Notes under the pieces: model-generated | Databases searched by the model: none | What the model saw: the letters and a program-made list of their open reading frames with translations, nothing else | Told to the model about the DNA's origin: nothing | Position numbers and translations under genes: made by a program | From: Actinomyces oris | Lineage (GTDB): Bacteria; Actinomycetota; Actinomycetes; Actinomycetales; Actinomycetaceae | Reading direction: 5' to 3' | DNA length: 64,000 nt | Assembly: GCF_006546825.1 (NCBI RefSeq) | Contig: NZ_VICC01000002.1 | Location: forward strand, 1 to 64,000 | Shown here: positions 10,348 through 20,167 of the stretch, piece after piece | How the letters are laid out: each line of letters starts with the position of its first letter | How positions within the stretch are numbered: position 1 is the first letter of the stretch

Positions 10348-11270
10348 AGGCTCTTGCCTCCGTTCAGTGGTGGGACCGGAGCGTCTCCGGGGTGGATGAC
10401 GGTGCCGACTCCCTGGTCGGTGACGATCTCGAGCAGCATGCTGTGGGCCTGGCGTCCGTCGACGACGTGCGCCTGCGCGACTCCCCCGTAGACGGCCCGC
10501 AGGCAGGCCTCCATCTTGGGGATCATCCCGGCCTCGAGCGTGGGCAGGAGCTCCTCCAGCGCGGAGGCGCTGATGAAGGGCACCAGCGTGCTGCGGTCGG
10601 GCCAGGCGGAGTAGAGCCCCTCGACGTCGGTGAGCATGAGCAGGGTGCGGGCCTTGAGGGCCACGGCGATCGCGGCAGCGGCCGTGTCGGCGTTGACGTT
10701 GAGGACGGTCTCGGAGTCCGTCGTCAACGGGGCGACCGAGGAGATGACCGGGATGCGGCCCTGGTCGAGCAGGTCGATGATGGGCTGCGGGCTGACGTCG
10801 ACGACGTCACCGACCAGGCCGACATTAACCTTGTGCCCGTCCACCGTGGCCAAGCGCTGCCGAGCCCGCAGGAGCCCGCCGTCCTCACCGCTGATGCCGA
10901 CGGCGGCAGAGCCGTCGGTGTTGAGCAGGGAGACGAGCTCGCGCTGCACGGAGCCGGTGAGCACCATGCGGACCACGTCCATGACCTCGGGGGTGGTGAC
11001 GCGCAGTCCTCCGCGGAACTCCGAGGTGATGCCCAGCCGCTTGAGCATCGCGTTGATCTGGGGCCCGCCACCGTGAACGACGACGGGGCGCACCCCGACC
11101 TGGTGCAGGAAGAGGATGTCCTGGGCGAAGGCGCGCTTGAGCTCATCGTTGACCATGGCGTTGCCGCCGTACTTGATGACCATGGTGGCGCCCTTGTAGG
11201 TGCGCAGCCACGGCACGGCCTCCAGCAGGACGGAGGCCTTGGTCTGTGGGTCGAGAGGGGTACGTTTCAT
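10344..11270 (-). CDS. argB: Acetylglutamate kinase
   Basis: Second step of the acetylated arginine pathway, phosphorylating N-acetylglutamate. It is usually the arginine-feedback point. The 308-aa amino-acid kinase fold has KYGGNAM near the N-terminus, [11 protein letters not shown] (phosphate and substrate binding), [13 protein letters not shown], and [12 protein letters not shown] near the C-terminus. The frame is open further upstream to 11552, but ATG at 11270 overlaps the argJ stop by 4 nt and begins the conserved protein ([18 protein letters not shown]). Confidence 0.95.
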   Translation of the reverse strand: MKRTPLDPQTKASVLLEAVPWLRTYKGATMVIKYGGNAMVNDELKRAFAQDILFLHQVGVRPVVVHGGGPQINAMLKRLGITSEFRGGLRVTTPEVMDVVRMVLTGSVQRELVSLLNTDGSAAVGISGEDGGLLRARQRLATVDGHKVNVGLVGDVVDVSPQPIIDLLDQGRIPVISSVAPLTTDSETVLNVNADTAAAAIAVALKARTLLMLTDVEGLYSAWPDRSTLVPFISASALEELLPTLEAGMIPKMEACLRAVYGGVAQAHVVDGRQAHSMLLEIVTDQGVGTVIHPGDAPVPPLNGGKSL

Positions 11271-12463
11271 GTCGTGTAGTCCGCGTTGATGGTGACGTAT
11301 CCGTGAGTGAGGTCGTTGGTCCACACGGTGGCCTGGGCCGGGCCCGCCGACAGCTCGATGTCGATGCGGGTCTCGCGTGGGCTCATGTCCACGGCGTCCC
11401 GGTTGGGTTGGGGGGCGCCGTGGCTGAAGATCGTGATGCCGTTGATGGCGACGTCGACCTCGTCGGGGTTGAAGGGGCAGACGTCCTCGGGCACGGTTCC
11501 CAGCTGGGAGAGGATGCGCCCCCAGTTGGGGTCGGCCCCGGCGACGGCGCACTTGAGAAGGTTGGAGGAGCTGACGGTGCGGGCTGCGGCCTCGGCGGCC
11601 TCCTCGCTGACAGCGCCGGAGACGGTGATGGCGATGTCGTGGGTGGCACCCTCGGCATCGGCCACGAGGCGCCGGCCGAGCCGGCTCATCACCTCGGTGA
11701 GCGCCTCGTCGAGCTCGGCCTGGGAGGGCGTGACGTCGGAGGCCCCGGAGGCCAACAGGAGAACCGTGTCATTGGTGGACATGCACCCGTCGGAGTTGAT
11801 CCGGTTGACGGTTCGCGCTGTGGCGGAGGTCAGGGCGTCCTGGGCCTGCTGAGGGATGAGGACGGCGTCGGTGGTGATGACGGCGAGCATGGTGGCCATC
11901 CCGGGGGCCAGCATGCCCACCCCCTTAATCATGCCGCCGATGGTCCAGCTCTGATCGCCGGCACCGACCGTGAGGGTGTCCTCCTTGGAAACGGTGTCGG
12001 TCGTCATGATGGCGGTGGCGGCGTCGGTCCCGGCCTGGGCCGTGTCGGCCAGGGCGAGCGCGGCGACGTCGACTCCCTCCAGGAGGACGGGCATATCAAT
12101 GCGCTGCCCGATGACGCCGGTGGAGCAGACCAGCACCTGGCCCGGTTCAGCTCCCAGCAGGCCGGCGGCGTGGGCGGCCGTGGCCTCGGTGTCCTCCAGG
12201 CCCTGAGCACCAGTGCAGGCGTTGGCGCTGCCGGAGTTGAGGACGACGGCGCGGGCATGGCCCGGCTGCCCGCCTTCCTGGCCGGCCAGGAGCCGGCGTG
12301 ACCAGACCACGGGGGCCGCGACGACCCGGTTGGTGGTGAACACTCCCGCCGCGGTGTCCAGCGGTCCGTCATTGATGACGAGGGCGAGGTCGGGCTTGCC
12401 GGAGGCCTTGAGGCCGGCGCGCACGCCGGCAGCGCGGAATCCCTGGGCTGCGGTCACGCTCAC
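11267..12463 (-). CDS. argJ: Bifunctional ornithine acetyltransferase / N-acetylglutamate synthase
   Basis: Recycles the acetyl group from N-acetylornithine to glutamate and, in bifunctional forms, also makes N-acetylglutamate from acetyl-CoA. The 398-aa precursor is expected to self-cleave at the conserved Ala-Thr bond in [13 protein letters not shown]. Other landmarks are [12 protein letters not shown] near residue 75 and [15 protein letters not shown] at 12463 overlaps the argC stop (GTGA). No argA-like gene is present in the window. Confidence 0.95.
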   Translation of the reverse strand: MSVTAAQGFRAAGVRAGLKASGKPDLALVINDGPLDTAAGVFTTNRVVAAPVVWSRRLLAGQEGGQPGHARAVVLNSGSANACTGAQGLEDTEATAAHAAGLLGAEPGQVLVCSTGVIGQRIDMPVLLEGVDVAALALADTAQAGTDAATAIMTTDTVSKEDTLTVGAGDQSWTIGGMIKGVGMLAPGMATMLAVITTDAVLIPQQAQDALTSATARTVNRINSDGCMSTNDTVLLLASGASDVTPSQAELDEALTEVMSRLGRRLVADAEGATHDIAITVSGAVSEEAAEAAARTVSSSNLLKCAVAGADPNWGRILSQLGTVPEDVCPFNPDEVDVAINGITIFSHGAPQPNRDAVDMSPRETRIDIELSAGPAQATVWTNDLTHGYVTINADYTT

Positions 12464-13569
12464 GGTGCGACTCCTTGGGCGGTGATGGCGGTGGTCTCCT
12501 CCAGCCCGAGGGCGAGGTTGAGGGACTGAATGGCGGCACTGGCGGTGCCCTTGCCGAGGTTGTCGATGGCGCACGTGGCCACGACGGCGTCCGCGCCACG
12601 GTCGATGGCGACCTGAACGGTGGCGGTTCCGCTCCCCAGGACGGTGCCGGTGGTGGGCCAGGTCCCCTCGGGCAGCAGCTGGATGAGGCTCTCGCCACTA
12701 CCGGTGGCCCCATAGGCGTCATCCCAGGCGGCTCGCAGGGCGGCTTCGGGGTCGGGGGCCTCGCGCAGAGCTGCAGTCATGGGGGCGGTGACGGTGGCCA
12801 GGATGCCGCGGCTCATGGGGACCAGGACCGGGGTGAAGGACAGGCGTGCTGCTCCGGCGGCGGCTCCGGCCACCTCCAGGTTCTGGACGATCTCGGGAAT
12901 GTGCCGGTGGGTGCCTCCGACGGCGTAGGGCTGAGCCGATCCCAGCGCCTCGGCAGCGGTGAGATGGGGCTTGAGGGCCTTGCCTGCGCCGGAGTATCCG
13001 ACGGCCAGCACCGCGGTCAGCCGGGAGGGGTCGAGAAGTCCGGCGGCGATGCCGGGCTGGACCGCCAGGGTGACGGCGGTGACGTTGCAGCCGGGGACGG
13101 CGATGCGCCTGGAGGCTGCCAGTTCCTCGCGCTGGGCGCGGGCTCGCGTCTCACCGTGGTGCAGGAGCTCGGGCATGCCGTAGGTCCAGGCGCCGGCGTA
13201 GTCCGAGCCGTAGAAGGCCTCCCACGCCTGCTGACTGGTCAGACGGTGGTCCGCGCCGCAGTCGATGAGTAGCGGTGCGTTGCTGCCGCCCGAGGCGAGC
13301 TCTTCAAGGGCCGCCGTGACGGTTCCGGAAGCCCCGTGCGGCAGGGCCAGGACGACGACGTCGTGCTCGGCGAGGATCTTCGCCTCGGTGGGCTGGACGA
13401 TGCGGTCCGCCAGGGAAAGCAGGTGCGGGTGGTGCTCGCCGAGCCGACTGCCGGCGGACGAGGCCGCGGTGAGTGCGCCGACCTCCACCTCCGGGTGGGC
13501 CGTGAGCAGGCGCAGAACCTCGCCACCGGCGTACCCGGTGGCTCCAGCAACAGCAACTGACCAAGTCAT
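12460..13569 (-). CDS. argC: N-acetyl-gamma-glutamyl-phosphate reductase
   Basis: Third arginine step, NADPH-dependent reduction of N-acetylglutamyl phosphate. The 369-aa protein has an N-terminal Rossmann motif [17 protein letters not shown] and the catalytic cysteine in [15 protein letters not shown] at 13569 gives the family N-terminus; the frame extends to 13608 but that part overlaps the operator. First gene of argC-J-B-D-R, with 4-nt overlaps at each junction. Confidence 0.95.
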   Translation of the reverse strand: MTWSVAVAGATGYAGGEVLRLLTAHPEVEVGALTAASSAGSRLGEHHPHLLSLADRIVQPTEAKILAEHDVVVLALPHGASGTVTAALEELASGGSNAPLLIDCGADHRLTSQQAWEAFYGSDYAGAWTYGMPELLHHGETRARAQREELAASRRIAVPGCNVTAVTLAVQPGIAAGLLDPSRLTAVLAVGYSGAGKALKPHLTAAEALGSAQPYAVGGTHRHIPEIVQNLEVAGAAAGAARLSFTPVLVPMSRGILATVTAPMTAALREAPDPEAALRAAWDDAYGATGSGESLIQLLPEGTWPTTGTVLGSGTATVQVAIDRGADAVVATCAIDNLGKGTASAAIQSLNLALGLEETTAITAQGVAP

Positions 13570-13606
13570 GCAGCAACCATACATCCGCATGCATAGAAAT
13601 GCATTC
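13568..13606 (-). promoter_or_regulatory. ARG box(es): predicted ArgR operator before argC
   Basis: The core palindrome ATGCATAGAAATGCAT at 13589-13604 is perfect (6-bp arms, 4-nt centre) and resembles the ARG box described for Streptomyces (CCATGCATGCCCATTGCATA). A second, poorer half-matched copy, ATGCAGCAACCATACAT, spans 13568-13584 and touches the argC start codon. ArgR works on paired boxes in characterised systems, so this arrangement fits arginine-dependent repression of argCJBDR. Binding is inferred. Confidence 0.75.
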
Positions 13607-13672
13607 ATCGCCTGTTGCTGTGACTCATCTCCCCTCCGCCCTCAGGGCCGGGGACGCCAGGGACGCCGGGAG

Positions 13673-14191
13673 CTAGGAGCGGTCGCGGCGACTGGTGAGT
13701 GTGTCGTCATAGAGGGAGGTGGCGATGGCGTCGGCCCACTCGCGCACCTCGTCCCAGTTGCGGTAGTCGCCCTCACTCGCTCCTCCGAGCTTGGCGATGG
13801 AGCGCTCGCGCAGGCTGAGCTTGGAGGGGTCGAAGCGGCCCGCGAAGGTCATGTGGTCCTCCGGGTCGATGGCCAGCAGCACCGGGCCGATGCGCATGGG
13901 GTCGGCGACCTTTCCCTTGGGCAGGCCGGAGAGCCCCACGGAGAAGGCCCACACGGGCCTGGCCCTGAGGACGTCACGGAAGCGCTCGGTGAAGTCAACG
14001 GCCTGCGGCGTCCACTTGGTCATGTAGACCGCGCTGCCCAGGATGAAGGCGTCGTACTCCTCGACGCTGTCGACATCCTCGGGGCGCTTGGTCTCCACAT
14101 CGATCTGGGCGGCCTGGAGCCGCTCGGCAATCACCGCGGCCACCTCGTCGGTGGACCCGTGCTTGGAGGAAGAGGTCAGCAGGATCTTCAT
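13673..14191 (-). CDS. Flavodoxin-domain protein (protoporphyrinogen-oxidase HemG-like)
   Basis: 172-aa protein beginning KILLTSSSKHGSTDEVA, an FMN phosphate-binding loop of the flavodoxin fold, followed by AFILGSAVYMTKWTPQAVDF and the aromatic GLSGLPKGKV region. HemG-like menaquinone-dependent protoporphyrinogen oxidases share this pattern, but no haem genes are near, so the substrate is uncertain. ATG at 14191 is preferred (AGGCGG upstream); a longer frame reaches into the inverted repeat at 14258-14302. It lies between argC and the pheST terminator. Confidence 0.8.
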   Translation of the reverse strand: MKILLTSSSKHGSTDEVAAVIAERLQAAQIDVETKRPEDVDSVEEYDAFILGSAVYMTKWTPQAVDFTERFRDVLRARPVWAFSVGLSGLPKGKVADPMRIGPVLLAIDPEDHMTFAGRFDPSKLSLRERSIAKLGGASEGDYRNWDEVREWADAIATSLYDDTLTSRRDRS

Positions 14192-14257
14192 GCCGCCTAG
14201 TATTACCGAGACCACACCCGCTGTCCGGGATCCTCTGCTCGACAAAAGCACGGAAGG

Positions 14258-14302
14258 AGCACTGAAGGCCATGATGTGCATCACATCATGGCCTTCAGTG
14301 CT
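14258..14302 (-). terminator. Perfect 21-bp inverted repeat after pheT
   Basis: The arms 14258-14278 and 14282-14302 are perfectly complementary over 21 nt with a 3-nt loop, 29 bp beyond the pheT stop. The most likely role is terminator of the pheST operon. There is no adjacent U-tract, although CTTTTGT occurs about 10 nt later on the minus strand. Confidence 0.65.
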
Positions 14303-14331
14303 GCCGGGACAACTGGCGTGACCTGCGTGGA

Positions 14332-16989
14332 TCAGCTGCGCAGCTCGGCTCCGAGGAGCTTGGCGGCGCGCTTGACCACGCGCTTGCGCACGCCGGCAGT
14401 CTCCTCGGCGGTCAACGTGCGGTCAGGGGCTCGCAGCACCAGGGAGAACGCCAGCGACTTCTTGCCCTCGCCGAGCTGGGGGCCGCGGAAGACGTCGAAG
14501 AGGCGGACCTCTTCGGCCAGGTCCCCGGCGGCCTGCCTGACCAGGGCCTCAACCTCAGCGGCGGTGGTGGTCTCGTCGACAACCAGGGCGATGTCCTCCT
14601 TGGCCGCAGGGAAGGTGGAGACGGCCTTGACCTGGAGCGCCCCGGCGTCGCGGGCGGTCTCCAGCAGCGGGCCGAGGTCGATCTCGACGGCGCAGGCCCG
14701 CTCGGGGAGTCCGAGCGCGCGGACGACCCGCGGGTGGAGCTCGCCGGCGTGGGCGACGAGCCTGCCGGGCTCGATCTCCTTGCCCCGACGTCGGCCAGGC
14801 AGGCGGATCTCCGCGGTGCGGCCGGGGTGCCAGGGGGCGTAGGGGTACTCGGGGGCGCGGACCTCGATCGTGACCCCGAGCGCGGCGGCCACGGTGCGGA
14901 CCACCTCGACGGCGTCGGCCCAGTCCCAGGGCCGGCCGGCCCCGAGAACCCCGGAGCGCTCGTGCTCACCGGTCATGACGGCGCCGACGTGGGTGGGCTG
15001 GGCGGGAATGCCCGCCTCGAGGGCTGCCTCCTCGGACTGGCTGGGGCGCGCGGAGACTCCGGGGATCGGGGCGGGAACGGTACCGGCCGGGTGGGTGACG
15101 GAGCCGACCTCGAAGACGGCAACGTCAGTCAGGCCGCGCGAGACGTTGCGCCGGGCGACGTCGACCAGGGAGTCGAGCACGCTGGTGCGCAGGTAGGGGG
15201 CGTCCTCGGCCAGGGGGTTGGCCAGACGGACCGTCTGTCGGCGAGCATCGTCGGCGGGAATCTCGAGCAGGTCGTGGATGTCCCCGATGAAGGGGTAGGA
15301 CAGGACCTGGGTGAGTCCGGCGTCGGCCAGGGCGCGCACGATGTCGCGGCGGGCCCTCTGGTCGGCGCTCAGCCCCGTGCCGGCGGGGGCCGTGGGCACG
15401 ATGACCGGGATGGCATCGTATCCGTCGAGGCGGGCGATCTCCTCGGCCAGGTGGGCAGGCCCCACCAGGTCCGGGCGCCAGGTCGGCGGGGTGACGGTCA
15501 GCAGCGCGGTTCCGTCGTCGGCGGAGCCACCGCGCTCCACGGTGCAGCCGATGGTGGTGAGCAGCTCGGTGACGCGCTCGGTTCCGTAGGCGACGCCGGT
15601 GAGGCGCTCGGCGGCGTCGGCGCGCATGGTGATGGGCTCGGGGGCCCGGGTGCGGTTGATGTCGGTGGCCACGGGATCAGCGGTGCCGCCGCCGTACTCC
15701 ACGAGCAGGTCAACGGCGCGCTGGGCGGCGATGGGGGCCAGCTCGGTGTCCACGCCACGTTCGTTGCGCTTGGAGGACTCGGTGGGCAGCTTGTGCCGTC
15801 GGGAGGAGCGGGCCACGCTGACCGGGTCGAAGTGGGCGGCCTCGATGAGGACGTCGCGGGTGTCGGTGTCGACCTCGCTGAGGGACCCCCCGAAGACGCC
15901 GGCCAGGACCAGGGCCCGGGAGCCCTCGCTCTCCGGGGAGTCGGAGATGACCAGGTCCTCGGGGTCGAGGCTGCGGGTGACCTCGTCGAGGAAGGTGAGG
16001 CGCTCCCCCTCTTGAGCGCGTCGCACGACGATGGGGGCGGTGAGCTTGCCGGCGTCGAAGGCGTGCAGCGGCTGGCCCAGGTCGAGCATGACGTAGTTGG
16101 TGACGTCCACGGCCAGGGAGATGGGCCGCATGCCTGCGGCGGTGAGGCGGTCCTGCATCCAGGTCGGCGAGGGGGCGCTCGGGTCGATACCGCGCACGAG
16201 GCGGGCGACGTAGCGGTCACATCCGGGGCGCCCGTGGATGGGGCGGGTGTCCTCGGGGATGACGACGTCGAAGCCGCCCTCCCCGGCGGGGGCCACGCCG
16301 TTGGGGTAGAGCCCCGCGTTGGTGGCGTCGGCGGGGTCGGTGAAGCGGGCGCCGGTGGAGTGGGAGTACTCGCGGGCCACGCCGCGCATGGAGAAGCAGT
16401 AGCCGCGGTCCGGGGTCACGTTGATCTCCAGGACCTCCTCCCCCAGGCCGAGGATGCCGATGGCGTCGGTCCCGGGGGCGGGCGGCTCCTCGCCCTCGTG
16501 GCCGTGCTCGGCCAGCCACTGCTGGAGCACGATGATGCCGGAGTGGTCCTCCCCGATGCCGAGCTCGCGGGCCGAGCAGATCATGCCGTCGGAGACGTGT
16601 CCGTAGGTCTTGCGCGCGGCGATGCGGAAGTCGCCGGGCAGGACGGCGCCGGGCAGGCAGACCACAACGTAGTCCCCGACGTCGAAGTTGTGGGCGCCGC
16701 AGACGATGCCGCGGCTGGGCAGGTCGGAGGGCTCCTTGCCGGTGCCGGGGGCGTCGTTGTGCTCGGGGCCGACGTCGACGCGGCAGTAGTTGATGACCTT
16801 GCCGTTGGACTGCTCCTTGGCCTCGCGGGTGAGGACCTTGCCGACGACGAGGGGGCCGGTGACGGCCGGGGGAACGATGCGCTCCTCCTCCAGGCCCACG
16901 CGCACGAGGTCGGCGGCGAGCTGCTCGGCGCTCAGGCCGGTGGGGACGTCGACGTGCTCGCGCAGCCATTCAATGGGGACGTAGGGCAT
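14332..16989 (-). CDS. pheT: Phenylalanyl-tRNA synthetase beta chain
   Basis: Large subunit of the (alpha-beta)2 enzyme charging tRNA-Phe. The 885-aa protein shows the usual order: an N-terminal EMAP/OB-like tRNA-binding domain (GAHNFDVGDYVVV, KTYGHVSDGMICS), B3/B4 editing domain (VTNYVMLDLGQPLHAFD), B5 (ANAVTDIN-like TDINRTRAPEPITM), the class II-like core, and the C-terminal ferredoxin-fold anticodon-binding domain (STFPAAKEDIALVVD). ATG at 16989 starts 1 nt after the pheS stop; the frame to 17055 is within pheS and is rejected. Confidence 0.96.
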   Translation of the reverse strand: MPYVPIEWLREHVDVPTGLSAEQLAADLVRVGLEEERIVPPAVTGPLVVGKVLTREAKEQSNGKVINYCRVDVGPEHNDAPGTGKEPSDLPSRGIVCGAHNFDVGDYVVVCLPGAVLPGDFRIAARKTYGHVSDGMICSARELGIGEDHSGIIVLQQWLAEHGHEGEEPPAPGTDAIGILGLGEEVLEINVTPDRGYCFSMRGVAREYSHSTGARFTDPADATNAGLYPNGVAPAGEGGFDVVIPEDTRPIHGRPGCDRYVARLVRGIDPSAPSPTWMQDRLTAAGMRPISLAVDVTNYVMLDLGQPLHAFDAGKLTAPIVVRRAQEGERLTFLDEVTRSLDPEDLVISDSPESEGSRALVLAGVFGGSLSEVDTDTRDVLIEAAHFDPVSVARSSRRHKLPTESSKRNERGVDTELAPIAAQRAVDLLVEYGGGTADPVATDINRTRAPEPITMRADAAERLTGVAYGTERVTELLTTIGCTVERGGSADDGTALLTVTPPTWRPDLVGPAHLAEEIARLDGYDAIPVIVPTAPAGTGLSADQRARRDIVRALADAGLTQVLSYPFIGDIHDLLEIPADDARRQTVRLANPLAEDAPYLRTSVLDSLVDVARRNVSRGLTDVAVFEVGSVTHPAGTVPAPIPGVSARPSQSEEAALEAGIPAQPTHVGAVMTGEHERSGVLGAGRPWDWADAVEVVRTVAAALGVTIEVRAPEYPYAPWHPGRTAEIRLPGRRRGKEIEPGRLVAHAGELHPRVVRALGLPERACAVEIDLGPLLETARDAGALQVKAVSTFPAAKEDIALVVDETTTAAEVEALVRQAAGDLAEEVRLFDVFRGPQLGEGKKSLAFSLVLRAPDRTLTAEETAGVRKRVVKRAAKLLGAELRS

Positions 16990-16990
16990 G

Positions 16991-18076
16991 TCAGTTTCCC
17001 TTTCCGGTGGTGCCGAACTGCTGGGAGAAGCGGATGTCGCCCTCGACGATGTCATGCATGTCGGCGATTCCGTGGCGCAGCATGAGGGTGCGCTCCAGGC
17101 CCATGCCGAAGGCGAAGCCCGTGTAGACCTCGGGGTCGATGCCGCAGGCGGTGAGCACGTTGGGGTTGACCATGCCGCAGCCTCCCCACTCGATCCAGCC
17201 AGCGCCGCCCTTCTTCTGGGGGAACCACAGGTCCATCTCGGCGCTGGGCTCGGTGAAGGGGAAGAAGGAGGGGCGCAGGCGAGTGCGTGCCTCGGGGCCG
17301 AACATGGCCTTGGCGAAGTGGTCGAGGACGCCCTTGAGGTGCGCCATGGTCAGGCCCTTGTCCACGGCCAGGCCCTCGACCTGGTGGAAGACGGGGGTGT
17401 GGGTCTGATCGAGCTCGTCGGAGCGGAAGACCTTGCCGGGGCAGGCCACGTAGATCGGGGGCTGCTGATCGAGCATGACGCGGGCCTGGACCGGGGAGGT
17501 GTGGGTGCGCAGCACGAGGTTGGCAGCCTGCCCCACTCCGGCCCCGACGCTGGCGCCGTCGATGTAGAAGGTGTCCTGCATCTGGCGGGCGGGGTGGTCG
17601 GCGTCGAAGTTGAGGGCGTCGAAGTCGAACCACTCGTGCTCGACCTCCGGGCCCTCGGCGATGGACCAGCCCATGGCGACGAACAGGTCGGTGACCTCGT
17701 CGATGAGGACGTCGAGGGGGTGCCGGGCACCGGCCTGCGTGCGCGAGGTGGGGATGGTGACATCGACGGCCTCGGTGCGCAGCATCTCCTCCTCGGCGGC
17801 GGCTTCGAGGGTCTCCTGCCTGGCGGTCAGAGCCTTGGCGATGCGCCCGCGAGCGCCGCCCAGGAGCTTGCCGGCGGTGGGCTTGTCCGCCTTGTCCAGG
17901 GTGCCGATGAGCCGGTTGGCCAGGGTCAGGGGCGAGGCGTCGCCGGTGTGGGCCAGGCGGGCCTCCTTGAGCTCGGCGAGGGTGCCGGCTGCGGCGAAGG
18001 CGGCCAGGGCCTCCTCGACGGCGGCGTTGATGCCGTCCTCGTCCAGGGGCGAGAGCGCGCCGGGAGCGTCAGTCAT
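16991..18076 (-). CDS. pheS: Phenylalanyl-tRNA synthetase alpha chain
   Basis: Catalytic class II subunit, 361 aa. An N-terminal coiled-coil region (about residues 15-100, [22 protein letters not shown]) is followed by class II motifs: motif 2 in [22 protein letters not shown] and motif 3 near the C-terminus in [17 protein letters not shown]. The specificity region [15 protein letters not shown] is intact. First gene of pheST. The upstream spacer 18077-18290 is shared with a divergent merR gene. Confidence 0.96.
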   Translation of the reverse strand: MTDAPGALSPLDEDGINAAVEEALAAFAAAGTLAELKEARLAHTGDASPLTLANRLIGTLDKADKPTAGKLLGGARGRIAKALTARQETLEAAAEEEMLRTEAVDVTIPTSRTQAGARHPLDVLIDEVTDLFVAMGWSIAEGPEVEHEWFDFDALNFDADHPARQMQDTFYIDGASVGAGVGQAANLVLRTHTSPVQARVMLDQQPPIYVACPGKVFRSDELDQTHTPVFHQVEGLAVDKGLTMAHLKGVLDHFAKAMFGPEARTRLRPSFFPFTEPSAEMDLWFPQKKGGAGWIEWGGCGMVNPNVLTACGIDPEVYTGFAFGMGLERTLMLRHGIADMHDIVEGDIRFSQQFGTTGKGN

Positions 18077-18253
18077 ATTGCGGTGCCTTCCACCAGGTGT
18101 CTCCGGGGTTGTCCGCCCTTAAGGGTAGTCCGCGCCGTCGCGTGGGTGTGAATCGTCCCGTCACCGGGGTGGCGCGGTGGCCGCTGCCCAACTCAGTCGT
18201 GGGTTGGGCATGGGTTGGTTCTGGGCTCCGACGAGGTTGCCGCCACGTGGGAC

Positions 18254-18284
18254 TTGACGGTGACGTGACGTCACCTGCTGGGAT
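18254..18284 (+). promoter_or_regulatory. MerR-type promoter/operator, probably autoregulatory
   Basis: TTGACG (-35, 18254-18259) and TGGGAT (-10-like, 18279-18284) are separated by 19 nt, the long spacer typical of MerR-controlled promoters. The palindrome GGTGACGTGACGTCACC (18259-18275; perfect 8-bp arms, 1-nt centre) fills the spacer. The -10 lies 6 nt before the ATG of the merR gene, so the mRNA would be leaderless. Confidence 0.6.
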
Positions 18285-18290
18285 GGATTC

Positions 18291-19154
18291 ATGAACGTCA
18301 AGGAGCTCGCCCGGATCGCCGGTACCACGCCGAGGGCGGTGCGCTACTACCACCACCTGGGTCTGCTGGAGATTCCGCCCACGGTGCGGGGGCGGCGCGA
18401 GTACGGCGTCGAGCACGTGGCCCGTCTGCTGCGTATCCGGTGGCTGGCCGACGGCGGACTGTCGCTGACCCAGGTGGCGGAGATGCTCGCCTCGGACACG
18501 ATCGGCACCGATCAGGACTCCCGCCGTGAGGCGGTGCTGCGCGATCTGCGCGCCACGCGAGGCACGATCGAGGCCCAGCAGCGCAGCCTGGCCGAGCAGG
18601 CGTCCCGGGTCGATGAGCTCATCGCCCGGGTGGAGCGCGGTGAGGGCCTGTCCCCCGCTCCCAGTGCCCTGAGCCGTTTCTACGACGACATCGAGGCTCG
18701 GATCGTCCGGCTGGGCGGCAGTGTGCGCGGCCTGCGGGCTGAGCGCCAGATGATGGTGGTGCTCGCCTCTCTGGGCATGGTACCCGACAGTGCGATCCCC
18801 TTCATCGAGGCGCTCGATGAGGACGATCGCGAGCTGTCCGCCCAGCAGGTCGCGGACTTCGCCCGCCTGGCCACGCTGAGCGAGGCCGAGGGGCGCGCTG
18901 AGGCGCACCGGCTCGCGCACAACAGCTGGACACTGGCGTGCCGCCACAAGAAGCACGCCCTGGCAGTCCTGAACGATCTTCCCTCGGGAGCCCTGGGGCG
19001 CGCTATGTGGCGACTGACCCATGTGCTGACCACTTGCAGCTACCCCCATCCTGCTCAGCAGGCCTTCGTGGCTGAGCTCATCGAGCTCATGCTCACCGAT
19101 CCGGACTTCGCCGCAACAATCCGCCGCTCGGCGGGAGAGGAACCAGTGCTGTGA
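18291..19154 (+). CDS. MerR-family transcriptional regulator
   Basis: 287 aa. The N-terminal MerR helix-turn-helix and wing (residues 1-70: MNVKELARIAGTTPRAVRYYHHLGLL, cited as its core TTPRAVRYYHHLG) is followed by a coiled-coil dimer helix (about 85-115) and a roughly 170-residue C-terminal effector domain. That domain has no recognisable metal-binding cysteines, so a drug-type rather than metal ligand is likely. The stop overlaps the GTG start of the ABC ATPase gene (GTGA), forming a regulator-ATPase-permease operon. Confidence 0.9.
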   Translation: MNVKELARIAGTTPRAVRYYHHLGLLEIPPTVRGRREYGVEHVARLLRIRWLADGGLSLTQVAEMLASDTIGTDQDSRREAVLRDLRATRGTIEAQQRSLAEQASRVDELIARVERGEGLSPAPSALSRFYDDIEARIVRLGGSVRGLRAERQMMVVLASLGMVPDSAIPFIEALDEDDRELSAQQVADFARLATLSEAEGRAEAHRLAHNSWTLACRHKKHALAVLNDLPSGALGRAMWRLTHVLTTCSYPHPAQQAFVAELIELMLTDPDFAATIRRSAGEEPVL

Positions 19155-20167
19155 GAGTCAAGAGCGCCAAGGCGCAGAAGGCAACGAGTATGTCAGCAGC
19201 GACGTCCCGCTCGGATAGGGATGAGCCCACCACGGACTCCTCTCCCACCGCGGTTCGTGACCTGGGCTCCGGCGGCGAGCCGCCGGTGCGCGTGTGCGGC
19301 TTGGTCAAGCACTTCGGGCGCTTCAGGGCGCTCGACGGCCTGGACCTGACGGTGGAGGCGGGCAGCGTCCACGGCTTCCTCGGCCCCAACGGGGCGGGGA
19401 AATCCACCACGATCCGTGTCCTGCTGGGGCTCTACCGGCCCGATGGTGGAAGCGTGAGCGTGCTGGGCAGCGAGCCGTGGCGGCAGGCCGCGCTCATCAA
19501 CCGGCAGGTCTCCTATGTTCCCGGTGACGTGGCGCTGTGGCCGGCCCTGACCGGTGGCCAGGTGCTCGACGCCCTGGCCGGGCTGCGCGGCTCTCGCGAC
19601 GCCGAGCGGGAGGCCGAGCTCATTGAGCGCTTTGACTTGGATCCGAGCAAACGGGTACGGACCTACTCCAAGGGGAACCGGCAGAAGGTGGCACTCGTGG
19701 CCGCCCTGGCCGCGCCCACGAGCCTGCTGGTGCTCGATGAGCCCACCAGCGGCCTGGATCCGCTCATGGAACGGGTCTTCACCAAGGAGGTTGCCAGAGC
19801 CGCTGCCGAGGGCCGCACGGTTCTGCTCTCCAGTCACATCCTGGCCGAGGTCCAGCGCCTGTGCAGTGCGGTGACGATCATCAAGGACGGCCGGGTCGTC
19901 GAGCAGGGCGACCTGGGGACCCTGCGGCGGCTGTCGCGCACCCGCATCGAGCTGGGGGCCGCAAGCGACAAGCTCGGCACCGTCAGGCAGGCGGTGGAGG
20001 CCCTGGGGCTCGACGTCGTCGAGGATGGTGGCCGCCTGAGCCTTGAGGTGGCGGCGGAGCAGGTGCCGGCGGTGCTGAGCCTGGCGGGCGAGCACCGGAT
20101 CCAGGACGTCACCTGCGAGCCGGCCAGCTTGGAGGATCTCTTCCTGCGTCACTACGAGGAGGCCTGA
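19151..20167 (+). CDS. ABC transporter ATP-binding protein (drug/polyketide exporter type)
   Basis: 338 aa. Walker A GPNGAGKST, Q-loop region RQVSYVPGD, the variant signature YSKGNRQKV (in place of LSGGQ, as in the tetronasin/anthracycline exporter ATPases), Walker B LLVLDEPTSGLDP, and H-loop LLSSHILAE are all present. The C-terminal about 80 residues form the accessory domain seen in DrrA-like proteins. The first 45 residues are a polar extension; an ATG at 19190 is an alternative start. It is followed by its membrane partner with a TGATG overlap. Confidence 0.92.
   Translation: MRVKSAKAQKATSMSAATSRSDRDEPTTDSSPTAVRDLGSGGEPPVRVCGLVKHFGRFRALDGLDLTVEAGSVHGFLGPNGAGKSTTIRVLLGLYRPDGGSVSVLGSEPWRQAALINRQVSYVPGDVALWPALTGGQVLDALAGLRGSRDAEREAELIERFDLDPSKRVRTYSKGNRQKVALVAALAAPTSLLVLDEPTSGLDPLMERVFTKEVARAAAEGRTVLLSSHILAEVQRLCSAVTIIKDGRVVEQGDLGTLRRLSRTRIELGAASDKLGTVRQAVEALGLDVVEDGGRLSLEVAAEQVPAVLSLAGEHRIQDVTCEPASLEDLFLRHYEEA

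Noticed and set aside
14734-17085. Plus-strand open frame of 783 codons opposite pheT
   Set aside because: Composition mirrors the codon bias of pheT on the other strand (Gly/Val/Asp-rich, no domains). Long antisense frames are common in GC-rich coding DNA.
18077-18290. T-box or other riboswitch before pheS
   Set aside because: No T-box sequence or specifier stem could be recognised; only a short GCCCAAC/GTTGGGC pairing (about 18186-18209) is present.
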